64,000 nt of DNA from Platycnemis pennipes (Eukaryota > Arthropoda > Insecta > Odonata > Platycnemididae): the NCBI GenBank assembly GCA_933228895.1, contig OW121856.1, forward strand, positions 23,143,805-23,207,804, in the 5' to 3' direction. The notes below the pieces were generated by a model that made no database searches, was not told the origin of the DNA, and saw nothing but the letters and a program-made list of their open reading frames with translations. Positions 23,556 through 34,230 of this stretch are shown piece by piece. Within the stretch, counting starts at the first letter, position 1. Every line of letters starts with the position of its first letter. Made by a program: the position numbers and the translations under genes.

Positions 23556-24835
23556 CGGGAGCAGCTGTGTGTGGCGCCTTGCCAACTAAGCTTTCGTGGC
23601 CTTTCCAGGTCGCTTCTTCAAGGTGAATTAAATAATTCTTCTTTTTCCTGGTATTTATTTTGGAGGGGGCCCCCTCTCCACCGTCTCATGCCGTGTATGT
23701 CCGGTGACGTCAATAGCTCAGGGAAAGTTGCACTTGACGGATTCCCCCCTCCACCTCCTTCGGGCTCTATGGATGTTTAGGGTGTCTCCTGAGAGGGTCG
23801 TCATGGTCGGTTGCCTCGAGTTGTTGACCCCGCATCTTTCCATCAGAAGCAATCACTTCCATGGGGCACTCAGTCGAATGCCATCGTTGAAATTGTCCGG
23901 CCGTTTCTAAATTTCGATTGCCTCGCGGATGAGTCGGGGGAAATAATGTTTTTCCCGTGACAACACCCGAGTTTCCTCCGTGCGAAGGAGAATATTTTTT
24001 TCGCCTTTTTTTTCGAAGAAGTTTTCGCCTAGTCCTCCCGATAAAATATGCTCTGCGATGGCTGATTCCTTTATGTGACTGCGTGCTATAGCTCTTTGGT
24101 GCTCCTTCAGTCTGCACGCGACGGAACGTCCGGTTTGGGCGACGTATACTTTCCCGCAGGAGCAAGGAATTTCATATACCTACTCCTTCCGTATGGAGTG
24201 GGTGAAGCTTATCTTTGGCTCAAGGCAGCACGTTTCTTATCTTGGTTAGGGTTGAGAAACGTGCCTCGATGTCAGCCCTACGGAGTATCCGAGAGATCCG
24301 TTCCTTTGTCCCGTCGATGTAGGGGATGATGGCGCGCGTCCTAGGTTTCAGGAAGTCACCTTCCGATAGTTTGGTCTTGGCTTTAAAATTACGCCGTATG
24401 CATGACTACGAGTAGCCATTTCTCATGAGGTCGTTATGTATATGTTCCTTCTCAGTCTTGAGCGAAGATTCGTCACAAATGGCGCTTGTCCTGTGAATTA
24501 GAGTTTTAGCCAATGCCACTTTTTGTCTGGGGTGATGGTGGGAGGCTGCGTGAAGGTACCGGTCGGTGCGTGTTTTCTTCCGGTAGACACTGTGCTGCAG
24601 GGAACTAATTGCTCCCCTCTACAACAAAACATCAAGGAATGGTAGGCAACCACCTTTTTCCAACTCCATGTTGAATTGTATCGACGGATGTATGGAGTTG
24701 AGTTCTTGTTTGAAGGTCTCCAGTCTCTCTCCTCCGTGTGGTCAGATGACGAATGTATCGTCCACGTAACGGATCCAATAGGTCTCAGGCAAAGAGTGGA
24801 TAATTCTTCGGTCATTGTAGGACACTACAATTCCT
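23522..24835 (-). pseudogene. Penelope-like element E, 5'-truncated, frameshifted
   Basis: Minus strand, right to left: YWIRYVDDTFVI with the intact YVDD box (24757-24768) followed by TGA where Trp is expected, a long RT thumb (VYRKKTRTDRYLHAASHHHP near 24590-24530), a linker with RTRAIIPYIDGTKERI, then the GIY-YIG core VYEIPCSCGKVYVAQTGRS (24179-24125) and CRLKEHQRAIARS, AIAEHIL. The fingers and first part of the palm are missing at the right end, so it is 5'-truncated like most copies of this class. Frame changes are needed near 24650, 24400 and 24150. Possible hammerhead-like 3' sequence is described separately. Confidence 0.85.
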
Positions 24836-27029
24836 ATCAAAATACCAAACATTGAACTCCAATCCAGGTTGTAAAAGCCTTATCTAAATCCAAAAAATGC
24901 AATAAATTTCTTCTCCATTCTCTTCTCAGCCCCTTATTATTTTTCGTAAAAAATGAGCAGATGCCGACAATGGGTTTTTCTCGCCCCTCCTCATTACCCT
25001 TCCATCCCCCTAATATACCTTTTCACGTGTATAAGATACCTTTTTAAGTGTGAGGAAGTCTTGAGACCACGGATGACATAAGAAGCAGGAGGGAAAATAA
25101 AGATATCTTGCTATTTCTACAGCGTGTATCGTAAGACATAAGCGATCGTGCTAATGAAGAGTTATAAAAATAGCATCTTCATTGAATATTTCATTATGTA
25201 TTCAAAAGTAGCGATAACATCTCAATAAGCCTTCAATGAAATATTGAAATGATTATCGTCTTTCAATAACGAAGAATTTTTTCCAATACGCTTTCAATCT
25301 CCTGCGGTTTCCGTAGCTATGGATGTTAATCATTTGGTGCTTTGTGTTTTATCAGTGATGATTCATCATTTCACACACTTTACCTCCACGTTGTAATCGC
25401 GGGAAAAAGCATGAGTTAGGCCAGGACTTCTGAATTTTTAATATGCATACTTTTAAAAATGATCAGTTTTGATGTTTCGCGGAGAGAAATGTGCAGTTTG
25501 TATCTGCCGAGGTATAACGCAGAGGTTTCTTGCGGAATTCATGGTTCCTCCTTATGGAATCTAAGGTCCAAGGATTAATTAGTTAAATACTCGAAAACAG
25601 AAGTCTTGAATAAGGGAATATTTCCTCATTTTTTATAGAAAATTGAACAACACGCTTGCTATTATCCGTAGTTTTCGTTGTTATGAATGTTCCTCCTCTT
25701 ATGCTAGGCTGATTTGAGTCTTCACATCCACCTTCGTTCGGGGTCTTTCCCAGACATGTTCATACCGACTCAAAATCAGCGGTTTCACTGTCTCAAGTGG
25801 CAAATCACTTCAATACCGATGGCCTTTCAATTCAAGTGCACGTATTCCAATCGGAATTTTCATCAATCCCAGGTCCCCTCTCCATTATAGCAGCGTTTGC
25901 AAACCCCCTTTCTCTTGTTTTTGCATTCGGATCACGGAAGGACTGGGGAAAAGGGGTTACGGTCAACAGCGCTACCATATGTGTTCTTCGTCCATCTGTG
26001 TTTCCAAGTCTGTTTCCGCCCTTAAACTTGCTTCAGACCGGGAGGAAAGGTATAAGGATGGAAATGGAAAGGGTGGAGAGAAACCCGGCGTCGGCACGAG
26101 CCTTTTCGTCTTCAGCCAAATGGTTTTCTGGAGGGAATATCACAATATGCTTGTCAACGGCACCTCTTTGTTTCTCTACAAACTTTTTAGTGTCTTTCTT
26201 CTTTTGACGTTTCTCCGCACTTTACTCATAGACGCGTCAACTATCGCTTTTCCTGCCCTAACATTTTCCATTTCAGTTTTTCCATGGCATACTCGTTAGC
26301 AACGTTGCTAAAATTAAGAATTTATGCACTACAAATCGGAGGATCAGTAGAGTGTTATATCCGCGCGCAATAATGCGCGGTATCTACTCCACCATATTCT
26401 CCATTAATCAGGCATTTTAATGAAGGTTTTTACGGTGAAAACGCATTTGTAATAAAGGATTCCCTAACCGTTATTTGCGGTAATTCTTTCGTGAGTTCAT
26501 AGCTTTCTTAAGTTCTGGGTCTGGCATCATAACTTAATTATGTTTCGAAGAACTAGAGTCAGAATTATAGCTGGACACCCAAAATGTAGCCTACGTAATA
26601 AAAATAATCCTTTTTTACACCGGCACTAAATTTTTCAAGACATTGGCTTTCATCACGTCACGGCATCGTTAGGTGCACAAGGAAAATTGGTAAGCCTTTA
26701 TAGTCCGCGTGATCCGCAGGTCTCGTTAAACTCATTTAAGATTCCATTTTACGGAGTTATGCGGAGCATTATGAGTAGGTAACCGATGAAAGTATAAGAA
26801 GTGGGAAACAAGATATTGGTTCCTACATTCCGTTTCTCATTGATATCTTAGAAGTGCAAAGTCACACTCCGAGAGGGTGGCCCTTAAGTATGATGGGGTC
26901 ACGGCAGTTGGCTTCTTTCAAACAGAAGGGAAAGATCCAAAATGAGCGTACCTAAGCATAAGATCGGCAGAATCGGGCGCAACCACGGGGTGTAGGTTTC
27001 CCTGCACCGTCTGAAAAAGGCTAGCCCGG
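24836..27029. other. Non-coding, nothing recognised apart from small palindromes
   Basis: The open frames at 25797-26207 and 25979-26299 overlap, have no domain and no splice context. A perfect 16 bp palindrome TTAGCAACGTTGCTAA lies at 26296-26311. CCGCGC/GCGCGG arms flank 26360-26380. Confidence 0.35.
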
Positions 27030-27037
27030 GCGGGGCC
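27030..27037. repeat. Target site duplication (left) of the hAT element
   Basis: GCGGGGCC, identical to 27876-27883. Confidence 0.92.
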
Positions 27038-27875
27038 TAGTGATGGAAAAATCGATTTCGATTAAAATCAAAAATCGAGTTTTAATAGTCAAAGATCGAG
27101 GAAATCGAGATCGAGCCATCAAAGATAGAAAGAGATAGTCAAAGATCGAGGAAATCGAGATCGAGCCATGATCTTCGAGTTTCGATCCAAACTCGATTTT
27201 TCAACTTCGATCTTGACCATTTCGTTTGATCTCAGCAGCGCGTAGTAGTCACTAGACGTCCTCGATGAACTGCCACTGAGGTCACTTCTTGTTTTAAGTA
27301 GATGCTAGTAGAAGTTAGGCAATACCTCAACAGGTCACCCGTCGATAGGAAAGTCAACCCCAATCCTCTGAAAGTCTGGGAGGAAATAAAAGGTGAATAC
27401 CCCAACACGTACCGTTTCGCGATCAGAGTGCTGAGTATGATAACGTCATCCGTCCCATGTGAAAGACTTTTCTCTAAGGCCGGTGAAATTGGAAAGGCAC
27501 GCCCTACGTCATCAAGAAAGCATCTTAATCAGTTGATCTTTCTTAAAAATTTTAGTGAAGCCGAATGGTTTCAAGCGGTGATCCACATTAAAGTAAATTG
27601 TAAATTTTTACGACAAATAATTCAAGAATGTTTTCCAAGTACATTTTTAGGGATTTTTAATAAAATTCAAATATGTATTATGAGCGTTTTTCAGATGAAT
27701 AATAAACATGTTTTTGTACCAAATGCATTTTTTTTCAAAAATTAACCGTAGATTTTTTTCGATTAATCGATCTTTTGGTTCAAATTTCGATTTTTGCTGA
27801 AAAGTCGAGCTTTTCATTTCGATTAAAAATCGATTGCTCGAAAAATCTATTTTGACCGTCATTTTTCCATCATTA
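27038..27875 (+). mobile_element. hAT transposon, internal-deletion derivative (838 bp)
   Basis: Ends: TAGTGATGGAAAAATCGATT on the left and TAATGATGGAAAAATGACGG on the right (reverse strand), flanked by a perfect 8 bp duplication GCGGGGCC. The inner ends are rich in ATCGA motifs (27050-27200, 27750-27850), including a directly repeated segment of about 34 bases at 27088 and 27137, as hAT subterminal repeats often are. It keeps only the C-terminal part of the transposase frame, so it is non-autonomous. The perfect duplication indicates a relatively recent insertion. Confidence 0.93.
27302..27745 (+). pseudogene. hAT transposase C-terminal dimerisation domain (truncated)
   Basis: A 147-codon open frame. 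Residues 1-100 match the hAT C-terminal dimerisation domain: WEEIKGEYPNTYRFAIRVLS, then SVPCERLFSKAGEIGKARP and LNQLIFLKNF. In hAT transposases this region holds the last part of the catalytic fold and the dimer interface. The DNA-binding BED finger, the catalytic Asp residues and most of the protein are deleted. The frame after about residue 100 (27600-27745) runs into the AT-rich subterminal region and is not family-like. The ATG at 27302 is internal to the ancestral protein. Confidence 0.9.
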
Positions 27876-27883
27876 GCGGGGCC
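27876..27883. repeat. Target site duplication (right) of the hAT element
   Basis: GCGGGGCC, a perfect copy of 27030-27037. Confidence 0.92.
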
Positions 27884-27959
27884 CCCACGGGCGCGGAGCA
27901 AGGCCGTGCATGTGTGCACATATATGGCCTTGGCGAGGGGCACAGTGCAGCGGCGGTGA

Positions 27960-28560
27960 TCGGAGTGCACTGCTTCTTCTTTGAGTTTTCAGAAGAATTC
28001 TCGTCTCCCAATCTTCTCAACTCATTTTACTATAATCATTGTTCTGTAGCACCACATCTCAGTTGCCTCTACCCTTCGGACTTATATTTTGCTCTTATCG
28101 TCCATGCCTCACTGTCATAAAGAAAGGTGCTTCAGATGCAAGTTCGGATGATTTATTTTCTTTCTTCTACACTTGTATTTTCAGATGTAAGCAGATTCTT
28201 CTTTCGGTAGAATTCCCTCTTTCCCTAGGATTTTCTATTGACTGTTTCATTCTATCTTCGTCCATCGCCGGTTACTATGCTTCCCAGGTAACAGTAGTAT
28301 CATTCACCTCGAGTTTCTGTTTTACTATTTATACAATGTTATTGGATTCTTCTCTTCTGCTGCATACAAATATCTACCTACGTGTTTCATCTCACTAATT
28401 TTCACTGATATCTGGCCATTGCTCTTTCCTTTGTTACTAGAATTTTCCGCAATTCTCTCACTGTCTTTGCTAGGACACTACGCTCTTGGCAAATCGCAGT
28501 ATGATAAGTATTACCCCGAGGATATTTGAGCCTCCTTGAATTTTTCTACTTGCTTCAACG
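27960..28560 (-). pseudogene. LINE fragment H2, same family as H1
   Basis: The minus strand reads GVILIILRFAKSVVS near 28510-28460, a decayed form of the FADD box (DD has become KS), preceded by NIL and followed by KTVREL-like codons. Further left the strand contains EMWCYRTM (about 28060-28040) and TCATCGTCCATGCCTCACTG, which also occurs in H1 at about 22905, in the same order. Stops in all frames. The catalytic Asp pair is gone. Confidence 0.6.
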
Positions 28561-29175
28561 ACAATTGCAAACTCATTGTAGTTAATTTTTTTTCAATCAA
28601 TTAGCCTTCCGTTCAGTGCATAATATTATTTTTAAAACTTCATATTTCTTTACATCTATTGATTAGATTCTTAGGCATGGAATGAAACGCCACCAAATCA
28701 TTCACTTGCTATAATAGGTTTAGAATCAACAGAGCCATGATATATCGAATACGTATGCCGCCTGCGATTAGAGTTTTGGAGGCTTCAAAGGAATTCGATG
28801 CTCGCTTTATTTACATCCTCAATGAGGTTTATTAAATCCTGGAAGTACCGGATGAAATTGATGAGATTTTTTCAGACACATCTCCGGGATCCTGTATTAG
28901 ATTCAGCGGCTCCGAAAGGGGGTGGGAGGAGGGGCCTAAGCCCCCCTTCCCACCAGAATTTGCTCTGGACCTTTCAGGCAAAGCGGACCATTTGGAAGGC
29001 CTCAGGTGACTCAAAACTTTTGATTTTTTTTCCTTCTGACCCAGAGTCTAAGACATACATGTTCTCTTTTGGCGCAATTCTAGTCTCTACCCCTCCCACA
29101 AAAAAAAAATCGAGCCCTTTTCTTAGGAGCCAGGCACTTTTCAAGATTGCTCCCCCTCCCCCACCTCGCAGCGAA
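28561..29175. other. Old repeat, not classified
   Basis: 28910-28950 holds a palindrome-like GGGGCCTAAGCCCC stretch typical of repeat ends. The open frames here overlap on both strands and have no domain. Confidence 0.3.
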
Positions 29176-31437
29176 AATAGTTGCGACGCCCTCATCCAAC
29201 CAAGATTCGAGCCACCGTAAAATGTGTGGCAGGTGGTGCAGGATATTTTTATATGTATCCAGTCATTATAAATCAATATACACTATATTTTCCACTGTTT
29301 TTGTTTATTTTTGTTACTAGATAGATCGTAGCTAATATGCTGGAGTATTCATTTTGCCGCAATACTTCTATAAGTATGGGATTAGATATCGGGGCCATAT
29401 TCATTCTAAATCTTAGTTGATGCATGGAATCTATTCTGCTTCTGAGCTAGTCCAAAACTATGTTTACAATATTCAGTTTACAATATCTACAACATCATAT
29501 CATAGCGTGTGGCAAAATTATATCTCGAGTAAAATTTTCGAGCGTTTGGAATGTATTTAGGAAATAACTCGTGTCCAGTAGTCTTCGTCCTTCGAAAATA
29601 TAACTTGGTCGATCGCAAAGCTATTCCGCGTTTGACTCCGTCATGAATAGAAGGACTGCAAGGACGTAATCCGATGCGTGTCTCATTCCAGTCACTTGCT
29701 TCGTTCGTGCGACGCCGCCGCCGGGTCTCCGAACCACTGAGAAAAGACAAGGTAGTCGTTTCGTTTGCCTGTGCTTGAGGAAAGTGTCTCTGAGAATTTA
29801 TAGGAAGTGAACCAGTAATCCATTACCATTCTGTTTGTTCAAATACTTGGAGGTCGGAGTATAGGTAGAAGCAGTGAGTGTGTTTTGGATTTAAGTGATA
29901 TTGCGTGTATATCCCTGTTTCAAGTGTTACGTTACTAGTTTTTGTCTGTGACGTGGTGGATTGTAATAAATTACTCGCTGTAGGATATCGTGTATTTTTT
30001 GGATGTGTTTAACGTGTGTGTGTAAATGAGTGCATATCTACGGATGATATAGTGAGAAGGGAGCGACACTGAGGTAACTATTCATTCGTCAGTTGTGATT
30101 GCATCCGACTCTGCCGTCATAAGACCATCATTCAGGTAAAACAGTTATTTTTTTACTATAGTTAAGTTTATTTTTAAGTAAAAACTTTTCTATATTTAAG
30201 TTTATTTTAGCAGAAACAAACCTTGCTACGGAACAATGTTTTTGTTGATGACCATCAGACCTCTTGCGTATGTCAAAATATTTCATAGTAATTAGTTCTG
30301 CCGCTTAGTACATGTGCAAACCCGATACCGTATGTTATGATATAATTATAATTTTTGTGTCACCATTGTTACGAACATATCGCCTATATCTAACCTATGT
30401 TAATTCTATGACTAATTTAAAGGCAAATAATACATCTATTTCCTAGATGGGATTCGTATCTGCGACATATAGTTATGTGATATCATATTGCTATTGTAAA
30501 TGTTTATCTGAGTGGGTTACACACATGACTACTTCGTACTCCTCCCGTTTCCTATCAAATTTTTTGCCGTACACCGGTGCACTATAACATAGATATTTAG
30601 AAATGCTACATATTTAATTCGATTGGAAGGTAGATGGAAGATTTGTGGTAAAAACAGGGTCTTCGGGAGGGGAAGTGATAATTGTAACCCTCTTTGTAAA
30701 AGGGAACTTGGTGCATTCCTATTCGTGGCTGCCACGCAAAAGCAGTTGCCGTGATTACGAAACAGATAGTATTTTAACAAAATAAAATGGAGAACCTTTA
30801 TCTCTCAAATTCTGTGAAGACTTCTTCATTTGGTAAAAATAGATAATAATGTCAGTTTAGGCTATTTTTGTTATCTTAATGGTTGGTTAGCGTTGAGGAC
30901 GAGGTTGGAATTCTGCGTCAGAGAGAAGGTATGCGAGAAGATGATGATAAATATGTCGTACACGTAAACAAATTCTAAAAGAATGTAGCGACAGGTGTTA
31001 GCTGTTTACATGCTATCCGACGGATGAAATATTGAAATTATAATATGCTACATTAAATCCTAGAAACCTAATCTCCTAACCTCTATCCCTCTCTCCCCTC
31101 GTGCCAGAATACGATTTTCGGCCTTCCACATGGAATGTCAGGTTTCTGCCTAATCAACATTAATCTGGTTCAATGCAAGGTAACCTCTAAAGAAGGTTTT
31201 CGTTTTTACCTTCCTAACCCTCCCCACTCACTTTCGCAGTCATAGTAAAATAAGGGAATTTTTTCGAAGGTATCAGCATTTAACCCGGGTCCGTAGAAAC
31301 CATCGACACATGCGAACCTTCATTCTTTTTTTCGAATGTAGGACTCCGAGCGATGACCCTCCGCTCAGCTGATCAACCAAGAGTCTTAGAGGGGAATTCC
31401 GATGTATATGCTTCACGAGTGACGAACGTATATGGAG
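29176..31437. repeat. Interspersed repeat family G, copy 1 (2.26 kb)
   Basis: Collinear with 56757-62888 once later insertions in that copy are removed. Shared landmarks: GTGTGGCAGGTGGTG at the left, TAGCTAATATGCTGGAG, a block with a piggyBac-like motif, TTTTTGTCTGTGACGTGG, CCCGATACCGTATGTT, and the common right end CGAACGTATATGGAG. The left end resembles, in reverse, the CCCTGCCACACACC motif of the LINE tail at 34170, so part of G may be LINE-derived. No intact gene. It serves as an empty-site reference for insertions in copy 2. Confidence 0.8.
29728..29829 (-). pseudogene. piggyBac-like transposase motif in G copy 1
   Basis: The minus strand reads MVMDYWFTSYKFSETLSSS and, after a short gap, KRNDYLVFSQWFG. 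The DNWFTS motif around a catalytic Asp is characteristic of piggyBac-type DDE transposases; here Asn is Tyr. The homologous block in copy 2 (60578-60679) keeps DNWFTS. Only this short segment is recognisable, so the assignment rests on one motif. Confidence 0.4.
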
Positions 31438-31514
31438 AAAGATCTGGTGCTCTCCCGGCGTATCTGCTGCGTGAAGGTTTCTCGGGTCCTCCACCGGGTT
31501 AATTCGTCCATGTC

Positions 31515-31553
31515 CGCCGACGTTTCGATTCCCGTCTCGGCAATTGTCTTCAG
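31515..31553 (-). ncRNA. Hammerhead-ribozyme-like motif, element C
   Basis: The minus strand reads CTGAAGA, an imperfect stem of 6-7 bp (ATTGCC / GGGAAT), then CGAAACGTC. Compared with the hammerhead core CUGAUGA ... GAAA ... GUC, one core base differs and stem II has mismatches. Confidence 0.4.
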
Positions 31554-32067
31554 GACTTCTGAATGCCGAACGCAAAAATTGTCCTCCTTATATATACTTA
31601 TCCTGGGGTCAGGTGTCTCCTGATTGGTCCATCGACCAATCATTAGAAGGGCGCCTCATGATTGGTCGAGAATTTCCCCTTTCCTCTAGTATGCATTTGA
31701 GGATCGGTCCCCATGTGTTGCTTAGCTGGAAGCCTGCGTCCCTGTTCAAATTCTTCTTTTTGAGACGGATTTCAATGGCCTCCTTGACAATCCGGTCCCA
31801 ATAGCAGTGTGATCGGCAAAGACGTTTTGCCTCGTCTCACTTAATGGTGTGATCACGGCTGACGCTGTGTTCCGCGATGGCTGACTTTTCCAATTGACCC
31901 AACCTAAGGTGCCTTCTGTGCTCCTTCATCCTGGTCTCAATAGCGCGGCCCGTTTCTCCGACGTACACCGCGCCACACTCGCACGGTATATGGTAAATTC
32001 CGGGAGTCTTGAGGCCAATTGGGTCCTACGCGTTGGCGAGTTGGTGTCTTAACTTAGCCGGTGGTTC

Positions 32068-32304
32068 ATGGAGCACATGAATATTCAGCATCCGAATATC
32101 CGTTTCACGATGGAGATGGAAAACAACGACAAGTTCCCGTTATTAGACATCCTAATCCATAGAAAAGAAGACGTAAGTTTGGGCCACAGCGTCTATCGCA
32201 AACCGACCCATACAGACCTCTACCTTAACGGCAGCAGCCACCACCACCCTTCCTAACGCTGCGCCGTCCTATCCTCCCTTATACACAGGGAGGATAGGAC
32301 GGCG
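32068..32304 (+). pseudogene. Penelope-like RT thumb, plus orientation, ending in a snap-back
   Basis: The frame reads FTMEMENNDKFPLLDILIH, then SVYRKPTHTDLYLNGSSHHHP, then a stop where Gln is expected, then CAVLSSLIHR. This is the same domain as in element A residues 1-60. Homology stops after LIHR at about 32290, exactly where the perfect 17 bp inverted repeat 32262-32304 turns back on itself. Confidence 0.8.
32262..32304. repeat. Perfect 17 bp snap-back hairpin
   Basis: The arms 32262-32278 (CGCCGTCCTATCCTCCC) and 32288-32304 are exact complements with a 9 nt loop. The left arm is RT coding sequence (AVLSSL). The right arm is its inverted copy. Confidence 0.95.
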
Positions 32305-32810
32305 AACTCCCATTTCCAAGCTGTTTTTTGCAGTAACTTGGAAGAGAGCTGAGCAGCACTACGACTACGTAACACCCTGCATGCTATCAGGGGTGTGTGG
32401 CAGACTGTCACGACGTGTTCATGATGTGTAGTCCCCTCCACCTGCGGCCAGAGTCAGCTCTACAGGCATTTAAAAAAACACTCATATGTGAATAAGGGTA
32501 AAGAGAACATCGCAATTTATGTACATTATACGGTCAGACTGTTAGCGGAAATCTAATGAACCAGTGTGAAATAAGTTCCGAGATACGTACCACGAGAGGA
32601 AAGAATAACTTTACACTATATTGCTTCTCAACCGGGTATTATAGTCGTAGTTATTTCCGTTGCTTGAGCAATACCATTTACATTGAGAGCTATCATCTGT
32701 CGTCTCTGTTCAATCCTTTTCAAGTATTGTAAAAATGTTAACTTTCATAAATTCAATATTTATTTATCGCTAAGATTTGTCGTTTTAACATATGTTTTTA
32801 CATATGTTAC

Positions 32811-32838
32811 AAATGGAAACACATATGTGTTTCCATTT
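32811..32838. repeat. Perfect 28 bp palindrome
   Basis: AAATGGAAACACAT is followed directly by its reverse complement, with no spacer. Confidence 0.95.
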
Positions 32839-32866
32839 TGAGGTATCGCACAAACGATGACTATTG

Positions 32867-32906
32867 CATACTTATTGAAGTCATACTTATTGAAGTCATA
32901 CTTATT
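32867..32906 (+). repeat. 15 bp tandem repeat, about 2.7 copies
   Basis: The unit is CATACTTATTGAAGT at 32867, 32882 and (partial) 32897. Confidence 0.9.
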
Positions 32907-33369
32907 TAGGTAAGGTTATTGAACGCTAAGGTGATTTGCTCCATTGTTAAAGGTTGTCGATTGGATATGGGTAAAAAATTTACAAGAGCAATTTAGCGAT
33001 AGCACTAACCTTCACATAAAGAAATGCGCCAATGGGCCCATTGTTGAACTTCTCATCTGACGAACGGCCTACTGTACTCGAAGTGTTCTCAACCAAAACA
33101 TATCACCTAAAATTGCTATTAATGGGATTCGAACGCGGGTCAATAATATTAGAGTCCAGTATAGTAGTCACCACACCAACTAGAACTCCAGAAGTCTTTG
33201 TCGTTCGCTCTGTCATATATGTGCATCATGTAAATCTGGCTGTTTCTTCAATGCCTTCCTTCAATGGAATGATGATTACCGAATCAAGAAGCAATACGTT
33301 AAGGAAATGTTAGAAATAAAAATTAACCGTTTTGTCAGAACGTGTTACAGTTATAATTAAATTTTAAAA

Positions 33370-34230
33370 AATGCCTAGGATTGAATTTTTGGAAAAATAA
33401 TAGCTCTCCTCCTAGCACTTACAAAATTAGGTATAATGAATTAACGAACGTGGAATCCGTTAAATATCTTCGAATAAGACTGACACATGATCTTTCCTAG
33501 GGTAAACATATACGTGAAATAATGGGTCAAGCGAATCGTAAACTAGGATTCATCAAAAGAGTACTGGGTAAGTATGACGATCATGTACGAGAAATCAACT
33601 ACATTTCCCTTGTTGGACATCATTTGGAATATGCTGCCAGTGTTTGGGATCCCTACGAAATCGGTCTAAATAATGAACTTAAATGTGTGCAGCGAAAATC
33701 GGAAAGATTTGTAAAGGGACGGTACGATAACTTTAATAGCGTAACCAGTCTATTAAATGAATTACATTGGGAATCATTACAGATCGCAGGTTGAAATTTA
33801 GACTTAATCTCTTAAAAAAATTCCAAGACCATATTTTAGTGATGATGTTAAAAATATTTTGCGAACCCCAACTTACTATGGTAGACTGAACCATGATCAC
33901 AAAATTAGAGAAATTGATTGCCGAAATGACAGATTCAAGATGTCCTTTTTTCCTCGTGCATTAGGGATATGAATAACGGTAAATGTTAATAAACGGTAAA
34001 TAATATGTTGGTATAAGGAATTGAAGCTAACCCAACTAACAGCATTTTTTCGCATGTTTGCCTTGCTATTTTTATCTTTTTTTTAAATAGTGAAGTTTAG
34101 AACAGTAATAAATAATAATCTTTTTTATGTATGATATGTAGTGCATGTTTGGTGAGAATTCACCCCCTGCCACACACCTTTATGATTGGGTTGCAGGGTA
34201 TTATGTAGATGATGTTTAGATGTAGATGAA
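33370..34230 (+). pseudogene. LINE (CR1/Jockey-like) 3' end: protein C-terminus plus 3' UTR
   Basis: Plus strand. From 33420 YNELTNVESVKYLRIRLTHDLS, then a stop where Trp is expected, then KHIREI and an open frame 33522-33794 with NRKLGFIKRVLG, SLVGHHLEYAASVWDPY, CVQRKSERFVKG and SVTSLLNELHWESL. A +1 shift near 33782 continues DRRLKFRLNLLKKF, and a second shift gives KIREIDCRNDRFKMSFFPRA. This order is the post-RT region of CR1/Jockey/L2-type LINEs. The 3' UTR has CCCCCTGCCACACACC and ends in short ATGTAGATG repeats (34204-34229), the usual tail of such LINEs. Strongly 5'-truncated, which is normal for LINE copies. Confidence 0.85.

Larger units (their letters stand above)
31438..32304 (-). 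mobile_element. Penelope-like element C with internal inversion
   Basis: 31438-32040 contains, on the minus strand, the GIY-YIG endonuclease region (GAVYVGETGRAIETRMKEH near 31990-31930, EAIEIRLKKKNLNRD near 31785-31740) and a 3' tail. 32068-32290 contains, on the plus strand, the RT thumb of the same class. Element polarity therefore flips near 32050. It abuts repeat G copy 1 at 31437/31438. Confidence 0.8.
32305..33369. other. Non-coding with small repeats
   Basis: Apart from the palindrome at 32811 and tandem repeat at 32867, nothing is recognised. The open frame at 33032-33313 has no domain. Confidence 0.35.

Noticed and set aside
25797..26299. Overlapping 136- and 106-codon frames
   Set aside because: Two overlapping frames in the same DNA, neither with domain resemblance nor splice sites.
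28798..29276. 140-codon plus-strand frame with poly-Pro stretch
   Set aside because: Overlaps the start of repeat G and minus-strand frames; the Pro run comes from a C-rich tract.
31413..31804. Overlapping open frames across the G/element C boundary as genes
   Set aside because: They are off-frame shadows of the Penelope-like 3' region and repeat G.
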